From JAANXG01 sp963731035 (GTDB taxonomy: Bacteria > Pseudomonadota > Gammaproteobacteria > Arenicellales > JAANXG01), in the NCBI GenBank assembly GCA_963731035.1, contig CAVSUY010000016.1, forward strand, positions 1-64,000: a stretch of 64,000 nt of DNA, read 5' to 3'. How positions within the stretch are numbered: the first letter of the stretch is position 1; each line of letters opens with the position of its first letter. This document shows positions 35,193 to 43,400 of this stretch, piece after piece. The translations under genes were made by a program, and so were the position numbers. The notes beneath the pieces are model-generated. The model made no database searches and was not told where the DNA came from. It worked only from the letters and a program-made list of their open reading frames with translations.

Positions 35193-35885
35193 ATGGCATT
35201 CGCAAACACTCGCTTATTGAAACAGCTTCCAACGATCGCGCTCGCGGCCGTCCTGTGCACCGGCGCATTCTGGCATAGCACCACCGCGGCCGCCGGATCC
35301 GGCGTGACGCTGCCGCCGGCCAAGACCACGCTGGACGTTAAAGGCGACGAGCCGCAGACCGCGATCCTGGCCGGCGGCTGTTACTGGGGTATGGAGGAGG
35401 TGTTTCAGCACGTCAAGGGCGTGACCGACGTGGTTACCGGGTACGCCGGGGGCACCCAGGAGCATGCCAATTATGCCGATTCCAGCTCCGGCTTGTATGA
35501 CGACGCGGAAGCGGTGCGTATCAGCTACGATCCCCGCCAGGTCAGCTACACCGATTTGCTTTTGATCTATTTCTCGGTGGCGCACGACCCCACGCAGGTC
35601 AACCGCCAGGGACCCGACGTCGGGCCGCAGTACCGTTCCGAGATATTCGCCACCAACGCGGACCAGGTCAGTGTCGCGCGCGCCTACGTGCGCCAGCTCG
35701 ACGAGGCCGGGGTGTTCGACAGGCCGGTCGCGACCAAGATCACGGAGCACCAGAACTTCTTCCCGGCCGAATCGTACATGCAGGACTATGCGCGGAAGCA
35801 TCCAGAGAGCCTGTATATCAGGATCAACGACGCCCCCAAGGTGGCCGCGCTCAAGGCGCGGTTTCCGGACCGCTACCACGAATAG
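35193..35885 (+). CDS. msrA: Exported peptide-methionine (S)-S-oxide reductase
   Basis: A 230-residue MsrA repairing oxidised methionine. The catalytic Cys63 is in AGGCYWGMEE. GYAGG, ENHAxYxxx-like EHANYADSSSG, and the HDPTQVNRQGPDVGPQYRS block are all family signatures. A signal peptide (about 1-34) directs it to the periplasm, unlike the usual cytosolic MsrA. The recycling cysteines at the C-terminus of many MsrAs are absent, so it may use an external thiol. Start follows GGAG. Confidence 0.93.
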   Translation: MAFANTRLLKQLPTIALAAVLCTGAFWHSTTAAAGSGVTLPPAKTTLDVKGDEPQTAILAGGCYWGMEEVFQHVKGVTDVVTGYAGGTQEHANYADSSSGLYDDAEAVRISYDPRQVSYTDLLLIYFSVAHDPTQVNRQGPDVGPQYRSEIFATNADQVSVARAYVRQLDEAGVFDRPVATKITEHQNFFPAESYMQDYARKHPESLYIRINDAPKVAALKARFPDRYHE

Positions 35886-36119
35886 CGGCGTCCGCGGCCA
35901 GCGCCATATTGTGTCGGGATGGAATCCCGAGCTAGGAGCGCGTCCGGGTTATCGTTCAACTTAGGCCGGTATTCATGCCGGCAACCGCGTTCGGAATCGC
36001 ACGCGGACCCGGGCGCGGGCATGACGCCGTCGGCATGGCGGGTTTCCGCGATGGTAGAATGTTCCGACAGCCATCCGTCGCACGAGTCCGTGAATCCGCC
36101 TGCAGACACCAGTCAACTA

Positions 36120-37481
36120 ATGAATCTGTCCTCGATCCTGATCGTGGAGGAGGACCATACCTTGCTGGAGCGCATGGCCCGGGGCCTCGAGAAACGCTGC
36201 GCGGTGGTCAAGGCAGTCAGTGGGGTGCGCGAGGCCGAAGAGCTCAGACAACGACAGCACTTTGACATTCTGATCGTCAGCATCGAGCTGCCGGAATCTT
36301 CCGGGTTGAGCTGGGTGGCTTCGTTGAAGCGGACGGGGTTGCATAGCGAGGTGATTTTCATGGCCGAGAACCCGGATCTGGAGACGGCGATGCGGGTGAT
36401 TCGGGTGGGTGGGGCGGACCTGGTATTCAAGCCCGTGCGTCTCGAGCAGATCCTGAAGTCGATCTCCAGCTGCCTGGCCAAGGATTCGACCATCCGGCGC
36501 AACGACCTGATGCTGGATAAAGTGGATACCGCGAAGTTCCGGGACACGATGATCGGCGATAGTGACGCGATCGTGGAATCGTTTCGCTTGATCGATCGGA
36601 TTGCGCCGAGCGAGACCGTCGTGCTGATAGAGGGCGAGACCGGCACTGGCAAGGAGCTCGCCGCGCGATCAATCCACAAGCTCAGCGGGCGCAAGGGCCC
36701 ATTCGTTCCCTTGAACTGCGTGTCCATCCCCCACGAACTGTTCGAGAGCGAGCTGTTCGGTCACGTGAGGGGAGCCTTCACTGGCGCCAACTCAGATCGC
36801 GAGGGTTTGTTTCAATACGCCGAGCACGGCACGATCTTCCTGGACGAGATCAGCGAGATGCCGACGCCCATGCAGGCGAAGCTGTTGCGGGTGCTGGAAG
36901 AGCAGCGTGTCAGGCCGGTGGGATCCGACCGCGAGGTGACTACGGACGCGCGGGTCATTGCGGCCAGCAACCGCAACCTGGGCGGCGAGGTGAATGCCGG
37001 GCGCTTTCGCAAGGATCTGTACTACCGGCTGGAGGCGGTGACGCTGCGGATTCCGCCCCTTCGCGAGCGCAGGGAGGATATCGTCTTCCTGGCGGAGCAC
37101 TTCATCGACAACTTTGTCAGAGACAGCGGCGTCCAGCCGGTGGCCCTCAAGGGGGAGCACCTCGACAAGCTCCTGGCGTACGACTGGCCGGGCAACATTC
37201 GGGAGCTCAAGAACATGATGGAACGGTTCGTGCTGTTCGGCACTTTCCCCGATGACCTTCTCAATCGCGACGTCCGGCCGGTGTCGTCGGCGACGAAGTT
37301 TCCAAAGGACTGGTCCCTGGAGGCGGTGGAGCGCGCCCATATCCTGGCCGTCCTGGAATCGGCGGGCGGCAACAAGTCGAAAGCGGCGCGGCGCCTGGGC
37401 ATATCGCGAAAGACGCTGGAGCGCAAGCTGCAGCGCTGGGAGCAGCACCAGGGTGGACTCGAGCAGCGGCTCGTGTCCTAG
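36120..37481 (+). CDS. NtrC-family sigma-54 activator with degenerate receiver
   Basis: A 453-residue regulator that opens sigma-54 promoters using ATP. The receiver domain (1-125) keeps an acidic pair (EED, 10-12) and the Lys of VFKPV, but the phospho-acceptor Asp is Ser54 in ILIVSIELP. The AAA+ domain (about 145-375) has GETGTGKE, the GAFTGA loop that contacts sigma-54, and FLDEI. The C-terminus is a Fis-type helix-turn-helix (GGNKSKAARRLGISRKTLERKLQRW). The start ATG has no strong Shine-Dalgarno; an in-frame GTG at 36,090 is possible. Likely targets are in the adjacent formate dehydrogenase locus, where a -24/-12 promoter is seen. Confidence 0.9.
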   Translation: MNLSSILIVEEDHTLLERMARGLEKRCAVVKAVSGVREAEELRQRQHFDILIVSIELPESSGLSWVASLKRTGLHSEVIFMAENPDLETAMRVIRVGGADLVFKPVRLEQILKSISSCLAKDSTIRRNDLMLDKVDTAKFRDTMIGDSDAIVESFRLIDRIAPSETVVLIEGETGTGKELAARSIHKLSGRKGPFVPLNCVSIPHELFESELFGHVRGAFTGANSDREGLFQYAEHGTIFLDEISEMPTPMQAKLLRVLEEQRVRPVGSDREVTTDARVIAASNRNLGGEVNAGRFRKDLYYRLEAVTLRIPPLRERREDIVFLAEHFIDNFVRDSGVQPVALKGEHLDKLLAYDWPGNIRELKNMMERFVLFGTFPDDLLNRDVRPVSSATKFPKDWSLEAVERAHILAVLESAGGNKSKAARRLGISRKTLERKLQRWEQHQGGLEQRLVS

Positions 37482-37512
37482 CCCGTCCGTCCCCGAACCC
37501 CGACGACTTTCG

Positions 37513-38289
37513 ATGGTATCGACGATCCCCGAGCGGTCCGTGGACCTGGTCGACGCGCTCGAGGCCGGCAGGGGCGTTGTTTGCCTGGTCGGAGCGGGCG
37601 GCAAGAAGAGCACCATCTACCAGATCGTCGCGCGGTTTGCCGGCCGGGTGGCGATCACGTCGACGGTGCACATCCCTCCGTTTCGAAAGCGTTTGGCAGC
37701 GGAAACGCTGATCGCGCCCAACGAGGATCTCGAGCGGCTGGTCGCCGGCGCATCGGATTGCCGGATCGTCGCCTACGCCTGTCCCAGCGACAAGAAGGCG
37801 CGCCTCGCGGGGGTAGATCCCGCACTCGCCACCGAGCTGCACGAGTCCTGCGGCTTCGATCTGACCCTGGTGAAAGCCGACGGCGCCAGGCTGCGATGGA
37901 TCAAGGCGCCAGCGTCCCACGAACCGGCGCTGCCGGAACGATTCACCACCCTGATCCCGTTGGTATCGGTGCGCTGCGTGGGCGAGCTATTGGACCAGAC
38001 GGTCGCCCACCGCCCCGAAGCGATTGCGGAGCTGGTGGGGACGCGGGTCGGCGACAGGATCACCGGCGATCATGTCGCCCGGCTTCTGGCGCATCCCGCC
38101 GGAGGCATGAAGGGCGCCGACTGCGCCGATCGCGTCGTTCCGGTGATCAACATGGTGGATACCGATGAGCAGAAATACACCGCACGGCTGATCGCGGACC
38201 GGGTGCTCGAGTGGTCGCCGCGAGTCGATCGCGTGGTCCTGGCGCGGATGGTGTCGGACGAGCCGGTGGTGTCGGTGGTTTCGCGCTGA
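37513..38289 (+). CDS. yqeC: YqeC-family protein (selenium/molybdenum cofactor-related)
   Basis: A 258-residue P-loop-like protein with CLVGAGGKKSTIYQI near residue 24 and TSTVHIP, then FDLTLVKADGARLRWIKAPASHEP and the later TGDHVARLLAHPAGGMKGA. These are signatures of YqeC, found with molybdenum hydroxylases and suggested to act on their cofactor. No selenium genes are visible, and the formate dehydrogenase here uses cysteine. The gene follows the sigma-54 activator by 31 bases in the same direction, probably one operon. Confidence 0.82.
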   Translation: MVSTIPERSVDLVDALEAGRGVVCLVGAGGKKSTIYQIVARFAGRVAITSTVHIPPFRKRLAAETLIAPNEDLERLVAGASDCRIVAYACPSDKKARLAGVDPALATELHESCGFDLTLVKADGARLRWIKAPASHEPALPERFTTLIPLVSVRCVGELLDQTVAHRPEAIAELVGTRVGDRITGDHVARLLAHPAGGMKGADCADRVVPVINMVDTDEQKYTARLIADRVLEWSPRVDRVVLARMVSDEPVVSVVSR

Positions 38290-38336
38290 ACGGACAACGG
38301 CGACGCGTTCGCGAACGCGGGACATGCTCCCTGCAC

Positions 38337-38354
38337 GTCGGGATTTATCCCGAC
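38337..38354. terminator. Hairpin between convergent genes
   Basis: GTCGGGAT and ATCCCGAC (38337-38344, 38347-38354) pair perfectly over a two-base loop. There is no T tract on either strand, so termination is only a possibility. Confidence 0.35.
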
Positions 38355-38399
38355 AAATACGGTGCCAGCCCGGACGCCGTTGTCGGCATGAATGCCCGC

Positions 38400-38918
38400 C
38401 TACAGGTCGTCCTGCTTGACCAGGTCGGCCAGGGAAATGGGCCGCGCCTCTTCCCATTCGGCGACCTGGTTGGGGATGAAACGCTTGAACTTTTCCTCGA
38501 TTCCCTGCTCCGTGAGCTCGCGCTCGACGGCCACCAGGGTGCCGATCTCGTACTCGCACAGCGATTCAGCGTACTCGAGTTCGGAGCGGGCCGCCTGGAG
38601 CGCGGCCGCGCGGTCCGGCGCCCCATAATGATCCAATAGATGTTGGCCGAGCTGCTCGACCGCTTGCTGGACCTGCTCGTCGGTGGCCGGCGAGATGGAC
38701 GCGATGGTAGTGCGGCCGAAGCTCGTCAAGCCCAAAAAGCCCGAGCGAAAGGCCTGCAGCCTCCTGCCGTGCAGTGTCGAGTCATCGTCGTCGAGAAATT
38801 CGAAGCTCCCCGGGATGACCCACTCGCCGGCCTGCGCCGCCTTTTCGAAAACCTCTTCGTCGGTGTCGTCCAGGCGTGCGCCGCGCAGCAACTTTCGTCC
38901 GGGTCGTGTATCGGCCAT
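38400..38918 (-). CDS. Conserved hypothetical protein (DUF6505-like)
   Basis: A 172-residue soluble acidic protein. The N-terminal half carries RKLLRGARLDDTDEEVFEKAAQAGEWVIPGSFEF and LHGRRLQAFRSGFLGLTSFGRTTIA. The C-terminal half is helical (EQVQQAVEQLGQHLLDHYGA, AAALQAARSELEYAESLCEYEIGTLV). This resembles the DUF6505 family, which I recall from gene neighbourhoods of formate dehydrogenases. Function unknown. It is the last gene of a minus-strand set of three (regulator, DUF6494-like, this), divergent from the DUF3305 gene. Confidence 0.7.
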   Translation of the reverse strand: MADTRPGRKLLRGARLDDTDEEVFEKAAQAGEWVIPGSFEFLDDDDSTLHGRRLQAFRSGFLGLTSFGRTTIASISPATDEQVQQAVEQLGQHLLDHYGAPDRAAALQAARSELEYAESLCEYEIGTLVAVERELTEQGIEEKFKRFIPNQVAEWEEARPISLADLVKQDDL

Positions 38919-38928
38919 GGATGAACCG

Positions 38929-39135
38929 CTACTCCAGCCTGATCTCTCCGTCGACTACGGTTTCCATCCCCACCGCTTCGATGGTGACCGTTGCCTTGAC
39001 GGCCAAGGACTCGTCGCCTTTGAGCTTGCCGTTCTCGACGGCTTCGCGCACCGCGGCCTCAATCTCCCGCTGCGAAGTGATGCCGAGCTTCTTCAGAAAC
39101 TTTCTCAGCTCGATATTGAATTTGTCTTCGTTCAT
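38929..39135 (-). CDS. Small conserved protein (DUF6494-like)
   Basis: A 68-residue protein: an N-terminal helical part KFNIELRKFLKKLGITSQREIEAAVREAVENGKL, then a beta part LAVKATVTIEAVGMETVVDGEIRLE. This matches the DUF6494 pattern as I remember it. Its stop is 10 bases before the start of the DUF6505-like gene, so the two are co-transcribed. Start ATG is preceded by GTAAATG on the coding strand, without a clear ribosome site. Confidence 0.72.
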   Translation of the reverse strand: MNEDKFNIELRKFLKKLGITSQREIEAAVREAVENGKLKGDESLAVKATVTIEAVGMETVVDGEIRLE

Positions 39136-39189
39136 TTACTCACCATGCATGAATGTTCGAATCGGTGTCGGTCGAAAGCGGAGCCGCTC

Positions 39190-40140
39190 TCAAGCGGACC
39201 AGATGATCTGGCCGCACTGCTGGAAATCATAGCCCCCCAGAGCGCGCGCGAATCGCTGGCAATCTTCGCTCTTGAGCGTCTCCACGAAGCGCTGGAACAG
39301 GGTACGGAAGTATACCCCGCGGTCAAGGGCAAAATCGTAGGCTTCCCAGTCCAGCGGAATGAAATCCAGACCGAACTCCCGGGCCGTCGCGTGGCTGCCC
39401 GGCGACACGTCCGCCTGTTGCCTGGCCAGCATCGACGCCGCTTCCCGCTCCGATTCAACGGTGCGCACCACCCTGAGCTTGGCGGGATCGAAATCGTACG
39501 TCGCGCACAGCTCCCGCAAGTGCCGGTCGGCGCTGGCGGTGTCGGGCCGCATGGCCCAGCGCACTCCCGACCGGAAGAGTCCCGACAGGTCGCCAACGTA
39601 GTCGAAGTCCGTGCCCACCATCAAGCCCCTCTCCCGGGCAAATGCCCTGACCAGCACCCACGACTTGTGGGGCGGGTACTGCTGCACCAGCGCGGCGTGC
39701 CGGTGTCGGCTTTCCCCGGCGGGCCCCCAGCGGACGCCGCAGACGTCCACCCGGTGCCGCGCCAGCAGGCTCAGCCCGAGTTGGGTGCCGGCCACGGTGT
39801 AGCCGATTACCGCATGGCCCTCGAGCTCCCGGACCAGTTTCATTACCGCCCGCCTCAGGAGCGGATCGTCGCTGCCGGTGATGACCAGCCGGTCGGTGAG
39901 CAGACCTCCGTGGCTGGTTTCCATCAACCACTGGTCCACCAGTTTGCGGGGAAACAGCCACTTCCCCGTGACCTTGGTGGCGGGTATCTGGCCTTCGCCG
40001 ACCAGGGCATAGACCTTTTTGGTATTGAGATGCAGGTACTCGGCGACCTCCTTGACGCTCATGAACGGGGAACGCGCTTCAGGTTCTTCCCATTCAGCAT
40101 CGGGAACTGCGCCCCGACCCCGGCTCAGCGGGCGGGCCAT
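39190..40140 (-). CDS. Transcription regulator: HTH plus periplasmic-binding-like domain
   Basis: A 316-residue regulator. Residues 27-75 form a MerR/excisionase-type helix-turn-helix (MSVKEVAEYLHLNTKKVYALVGEGQIPATKVTGKWLF). Residues 85-310 are a PBP-like ligand domain (LVITGSDDPLLRRAV, GTQLGLSLLARHRVDVCGVRW, REFGLDFIPLDWEAYDFALDRGVYF), the fold of molybdate/tungstate-type binding proteins. Such one-component regulators sense an oxyanion or a related ligand. Being divergent from the DUF3305 gene with a 235-base gap, it could control both directions and adjust formate dehydrogenase to metal supply. Ligand is inferred. Confidence 0.82.
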   Translation of the reverse strand: MARPLSRGRGAVPDAEWEEPEARSPFMSVKEVAEYLHLNTKKVYALVGEGQIPATKVTGKWLFPRKLVDQWLMETSHGGLLTDRLVITGSDDPLLRRAVMKLVRELEGHAVIGYTVAGTQLGLSLLARHRVDVCGVRWGPAGESRHRHAALVQQYPPHKSWVLVRAFARERGLMVGTDFDYVGDLSGLFRSGVRWAMRPDTASADRHLRELCATYDFDPAKLRVVRTVESEREAASMLARQQADVSPGSHATAREFGLDFIPLDWEAYDFALDRGVYFRTLFQRFVETLKSEDCQRFARALGGYDFQQCGQIIWSA

Positions 40141-40375
40141 GATCTGTCCATCGCGACGACCTCGTGTATCGGGGCAAGACCACGCTTACCCGTTGTGGGC
40201 CGGTGCATTCTCGTCTTGATGCAGCACGAAAGTGGTACGGCAACGTCAAAAGTATACTACCCTCGGTGATTTTGCGGCCAATCCTGCCCGGCGCGCGGCG
40301 CTGTCGCCGGGTACCACGAAGTGAAACGCCGGGTGTAGTATTCAGTCCCCGCCGTACGGTACATTGATCGGCGAG

Positions 40376-40900
40376 ATGGCAATTCCAGCATCCTCAGAGA
40401 CACGGTTTCCTGTGTCGATAGTCATGGAACGCCGCGAGAAGCAGCGCGACCGGTGGCGATTCGTGGAATGGGAGGCCGCGGGCGTGCTGACGGGCGAGGA
40501 ACACCTCCGCGACAGCCCGCAAAGACTGGTGATTCATGAAGAAGAAGACTCCCAGCGCATCCTGTGGACCAATTTCATCATCGAGCTGTTCAAGGATGCT
40601 GCGGAGCACTACTGGTCCAATCTGATGGCGGAGCAGCCTTCCATGTTCATTGTCTGCCGCGGCTCGGAGACCGACGGCGAGCCCGAGCCTTTCCTGGTCA
40701 CCGTCGACTACGATGAGATTATCGGCTACCAGGAGGTGGACGACGAGGTCTACCGATTACCGCTTCCCCCCGATATCTACCAGTGGTTGGAACGCTACGT
40801 CGTCAACAACTACGTGCCGGAGGTAAAAAAGAAACGCAAGCGCGCCGACTGGAGCGAATCGAATCATGTCCAGACGCCACCAAGCCAGCGAAGACACTGA
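40376..40900 (+). CDS. DUF3305-domain protein
   Basis: A 174-residue protein with the DUF3305 signature FPVSIVMERREKQRDRWRFVEWEAAGVL (about 9-36) and a later DEVYRLPLPPDIYQWLERYVVNNYVPE. The domain is found almost only beside formate dehydrogenase genes, so a maturation role is likely but unproven. ATG at 40,376 is preferred over TTG at 40,364. Its C-terminus overlaps the next gene by 35 bases. Confidence 0.88.
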   Translation: MAIPASSETRFPVSIVMERREKQRDRWRFVEWEAAGVLTGEEHLRDSPQRLVIHEEEDSQRILWTNFIIELFKDAAEHYWSNLMAEQPSMFIVCRGSETDGEPEPFLVTVDYDEIIGYQEVDDEVYRLPLPPDIYQWLERYVVNNYVPEVKKKRKRADWSESNHVQTPPSQRRH

Positions 40901-41510
40901 CGGTGGGTTCCTGAGGCGCTGGTCCCGCCGCAAGGCGGAGCCGGAAGCGCCCGCCGCACTGCCGACCGGCGAGTCCGTGCCCGGGGGCGAGGCGGCGCCC
41001 GCGGAGTCGCCGGACCGTCTCGCCCGGGAACCGGGCTCGGCGAACGGGAATCCCGCCGCCGAAGTCGAGGGGCGGGTCATGACGGACGACGACATGCCCG
41101 ATCTCGACACGATCGCCGAAACCACCGACATGAGCGGCTTCTTCTCTCCCGGCGTCAGCGAAGCGCTGCGCACCCAGGCACTGCGCCGCCTGTTCCGCCT
41201 CCCCAAGTTCAACGTGACCGACGGCCTCGATGACTACAACGAGGACTATCGGAATTTTCAGGCCTTGGGTGACGTGGTGACTTCCGATATGCGACACGCC
41301 GCGGAAGGGGGGAAGGAATCTGACCGCGAGCCGCGGGAACAAGAACGGGCGCTTGCGGATGAACGGGACCAGCCGGACGAAGCGTCCGAGGAATCCAGCG
41401 AGAACCGGCAGCTGGCCGCCGGGCACGAGGAGGCCGACGAATCTCCGGCCACCGGCGCGCCGGACGAGGTCGACTCCGATGAGCCCGCACAGCGCGAGGT
41501 CGATACATGA
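40866..41510 (+). CDS. DUF3306-domain protein
   Basis: A 214-residue protein with FLRRWSRRKAE at the start, then DDMPDLDTIAETTDMSGFFSPGVSEALRTQALRRLFRLPKFNVTDGLDDYNEDY (about 77-130), the DUF3306 core. The C-terminal 75 residues are low-complexity and rich in Glu, Asp and Ser. There are no membrane segments. It partners the DUF3305 gene upstream and the iron-sulfur gene downstream (stop/start overlap ATGA), part of the formate dehydrogenase assembly set. Confidence 0.88.
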   Translation: MSRRHQASEDTDGGFLRRWSRRKAEPEAPAALPTGESVPGGEAAPAESPDRLAREPGSANGNPAAEVEGRVMTDDDMPDLDTIAETTDMSGFFSPGVSEALRTQALRRLFRLPKFNVTDGLDDYNEDYRNFQALGDVVTSDMRHAAEGGKESDREPREQERALADERDQPDEASEESSENRQLAAGHEEADESPATGAPDEVDSDEPAQREVDT

Positions 41511-42670
41511 CAGCGGTCGTGGACGAGCAGGTGGACCACGGCAATACCCTGCAGTGGCCGGCCACCACGCCGGACGGGATTGCCCGTGCGGCGGCTCTAT
41601 CGATACTGGGTGCGCAGTCGCGAACGGCCACCTCGGTCGTGACTTATCACGCGGACGGCTCCCTGTTGATCGTGGTCGACGACGAGGCTCGCGCCGAGGG
41701 CCTGCTGGAGATGCTCCCGCGGGACGAGTTGCATTGCACTTTCCTTGTCGCCGATCCCGAGCGCCGGCAAATCGGCTTGTCGGAGATCGCCGGTCTCGAC
41801 CTGGTTCACGCCCGGGTGACTCATTTCTCCGGCCACCTGGGCCAATTCCTGGTTCGCGTCGCCGAGGACAACGAGTCGCGAAACCTGGCGAAGATGGTGG
41901 GACATCAGCGCGAGGAGTTCGATCTGGTCCTGGACCTGGGCGCGAAGCCGCTGAACACGGCCGCCATTCCGGCGCCGGGATACTTCGCGCCGGCGTCGGA
42001 TGCGGAATGCCGTGAAACGCTGCAGACGCTGCCGGAGATGGTGGGGGAGTTCGACAAGCCCAAGTACTTCCACTACGACCCGGACATCTGCGCGCACGCC
42101 TCCAGCCGTATCGTGGGCTGCACCCGGTGCCTGGATGCCTGTCCGACCGTTGCCATCCGTTCTCTGGCGGACCGCATAGACGTCGACCCCTTTCTGTGCC
42201 AGGGCGGTGGAATCTGCGCCACCGCCTGTCCGACGGGAGCGATAACGTATCAGTTTCCGCGGGTCAGCGATCTGCTGGACAATCTCCGCCGGGCCTTGCG
42301 CCGCTACCACGACGAGCAGGGGCGCTCGCCCTGGCTGCTGATACTCGATGATTCCGCGGGAGCCGACATCGCGGCGCCGGCCACCGGTAGGATACCGGAG
42401 TCGGTAATTCCGGTGATGGTGGAGGAAGTCGGCTCCCTGGGCATGGACGGCTGGCTGTCGGCGCTGTGCTATGGCGCCCATGGCGTGAGCATAGGCTGCA
42501 CTCCGGTCCTTTCCAAACAGGTGCGGGACGAGCTCAGCCACCAGGTCGAGATCGCCAATACTCTGCTGGCCGGCTTCGGGCTGCCGTCGGACCGAATCCG
42601 GATGCTGGACGTCGATTCGGATAATGGCTGGTGGTCGGAGCTGCCGCCGGCAGCAAGGAGCAGGTGGTGA
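41507..42670 (+). CDS. 4Fe-4S polyferredoxin, N-terminal part
   Basis: A 387-residue cytosolic iron-sulfur protein. Two [4Fe-4S] motif groups are visible: GCTRCLDACPTVAI (about 205-218) and FLCQGGGICATACPTGAI (about 228-245). The domain before them is of unknown type, and the one after them (WLLILDD to GVSIGCTPVLS) resembles a coenzyme F420-hydrogenase delta-like fold. The frame stops at 42,670, while homologous-looking sequence continues in another frame from 42,631. I recall relatives in formate dehydrogenase loci where both parts form one protein. Either a frameshift or a split into overlapping genes is possible. Confidence 0.78.
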   Translation: MTAVVDEQVDHGNTLQWPATTPDGIARAAALSILGAQSRTATSVVTYHADGSLLIVVDDEARAEGLLEMLPRDELHCTFLVADPERRQIGLSEIAGLDLVHARVTHFSGHLGQFLVRVAEDNESRNLAKMVGHQREEFDLVLDLGAKPLNTAAIPAPGYFAPASDAECRETLQTLPEMVGEFDKPKYFHYDPDICAHASSRIVGCTRCLDACPTVAIRSLADRIDVDPFLCQGGGICATACPTGAITYQFPRVSDLLDNLRRALRRYHDEQGRSPWLLILDDSAGADIAAPATGRIPESVIPVMVEEVGSLGMDGWLSALCYGAHGVSIGCTPVLSKQVRDELSHQVEIANTLLAGFGLPSDRIRMLDVDSDNGWWSELPPAARSRW

Positions 42671-43239
42671 CGCCGACCGGCTTTGCGGCCATGGAAGAGA
42701 AGCGAACCGCCCTGCATCTGGCCCTGGACCACCTCTACGAGAATGCGCCGAAAAGCCCGCAGCGGGTGGAGCTGCCGGAAGGTTCTCCGTTCGGTACGCT
42801 GAACGTCGATTCGAACAAGTGCACCCTGTGCATGGCCTGCGTATCCGTGTGCCCGTCTTCCGCGCTGTACGACGGCGAGGATCTGCCAAAGCTGCAGTTC
42901 ATCGAGAACAATTGTGTGCAATGCGGGATCTGCGAGCGGGCCTGTCCCGAAGGCGCCATAGACCTGCATCCCTCGTATACCTGCGACAGCGAGAAGCGGT
43001 CCCGCAAGCGAACTCTGCACGAGGAAAAGCCCTTCCTCTGCGTGCACTGCAGCAAGCCCTTCACAACCGAGAAGATGATGGAACGAATCCGCAGTAAGCT
43101 GTCCGGACACTGGATGTACCAGGATCCCAAACAGAGGAAGCGTCTGGAAATGTGCGAGGACTGCCGGGTGGAAGACATGTTCGCCGACGGCGGTTCCCTC
43201 GACGTCTACGACAAACCGGGTGACGGTTCCCCCGAATAA
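42631..43239 (+). CDS. 4Fe-4S polyferredoxin, C-terminal part
   Basis: A 202-residue continuation in a different frame, with a possible GTG start at 42,631. VTPTGFAAMEEKRTALHLALDHLYENAP opens it, followed by [4Fe-4S] motifs CTLCMACVSVCP and CVQCGICERACP (about 72-105) and a late group CVHCSKPF ... CEDCRV that may bind zinc or another cluster. The 40-base overlap with the upstream frame lacks a convincing ribosome site, which favours a single disrupted gene or programmed frameshifting. Likely electron carrier or cluster donor for formate dehydrogenase. Confidence 0.75.
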   Translation: MVGAAAGSKEQVVTPTGFAAMEEKRTALHLALDHLYENAPKSPQRVELPEGSPFGTLNVDSNKCTLCMACVSVCPSSALYDGEDLPKLQFIENNCVQCGICERACPEGAIDLHPSYTCDSEKRSRKRTLHEEKPFLCVHCSKPFTTEKMMERIRSKLSGHWMYQDPKQRKRLEMCEDCRVEDMFADGGSLDVYDKPGDGSPE

Positions 43240-43258
43240 ATGAGTCATTTTGACCCAT

Positions 43259-43277
43259 ATGGTTCAATATGAACCAT
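43259..43277. promoter_or_regulatory. Inverted-repeat operator upstream of the torD-like gene
   Basis: ATGGTTCA (43259-43266) and TGAACCAT (43270-43277) form a perfect 8-base inverted repeat over ATA. A related half-site, TTTTGACCCAT, lies just upstream. The site is about 80 bases upstream of the candidate sigma-54 promoter, a normal place for an enhancer-binding regulator such as the activator at 36,120 or the HTH-PBP regulator at 39,190. Confidence 0.55.
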
Positions 43278-43355
43278 TTTGCATCGTGAAACCGACAAAA
43301 GCGATCCGGTCTATATACATGCATCTATCATTGGTTATTCTTTTCCCGTCTAATG

Positions 43356-43371
43356 TGGCGCGTCTTATGCA
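43356..43371 (+). promoter_or_regulatory. Candidate sigma-54 promoter of the formate dehydrogenase operon
   Basis: TGGCGCG-TCTT-ATGCA has GG and GC exactly 12 bases apart, matching the -24/-12 pattern TGGCAC-N5-TTGC except for two positions. The start of transcription would be near 43,383, about 18 bases before the torD-like ATG. A sigma-54 activator gene lies 6 kb upstream. Confidence 0.6.
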
Positions 43372-43400
43372 CAGTCATACGCAAAGAAGAAGGGTTCGCT

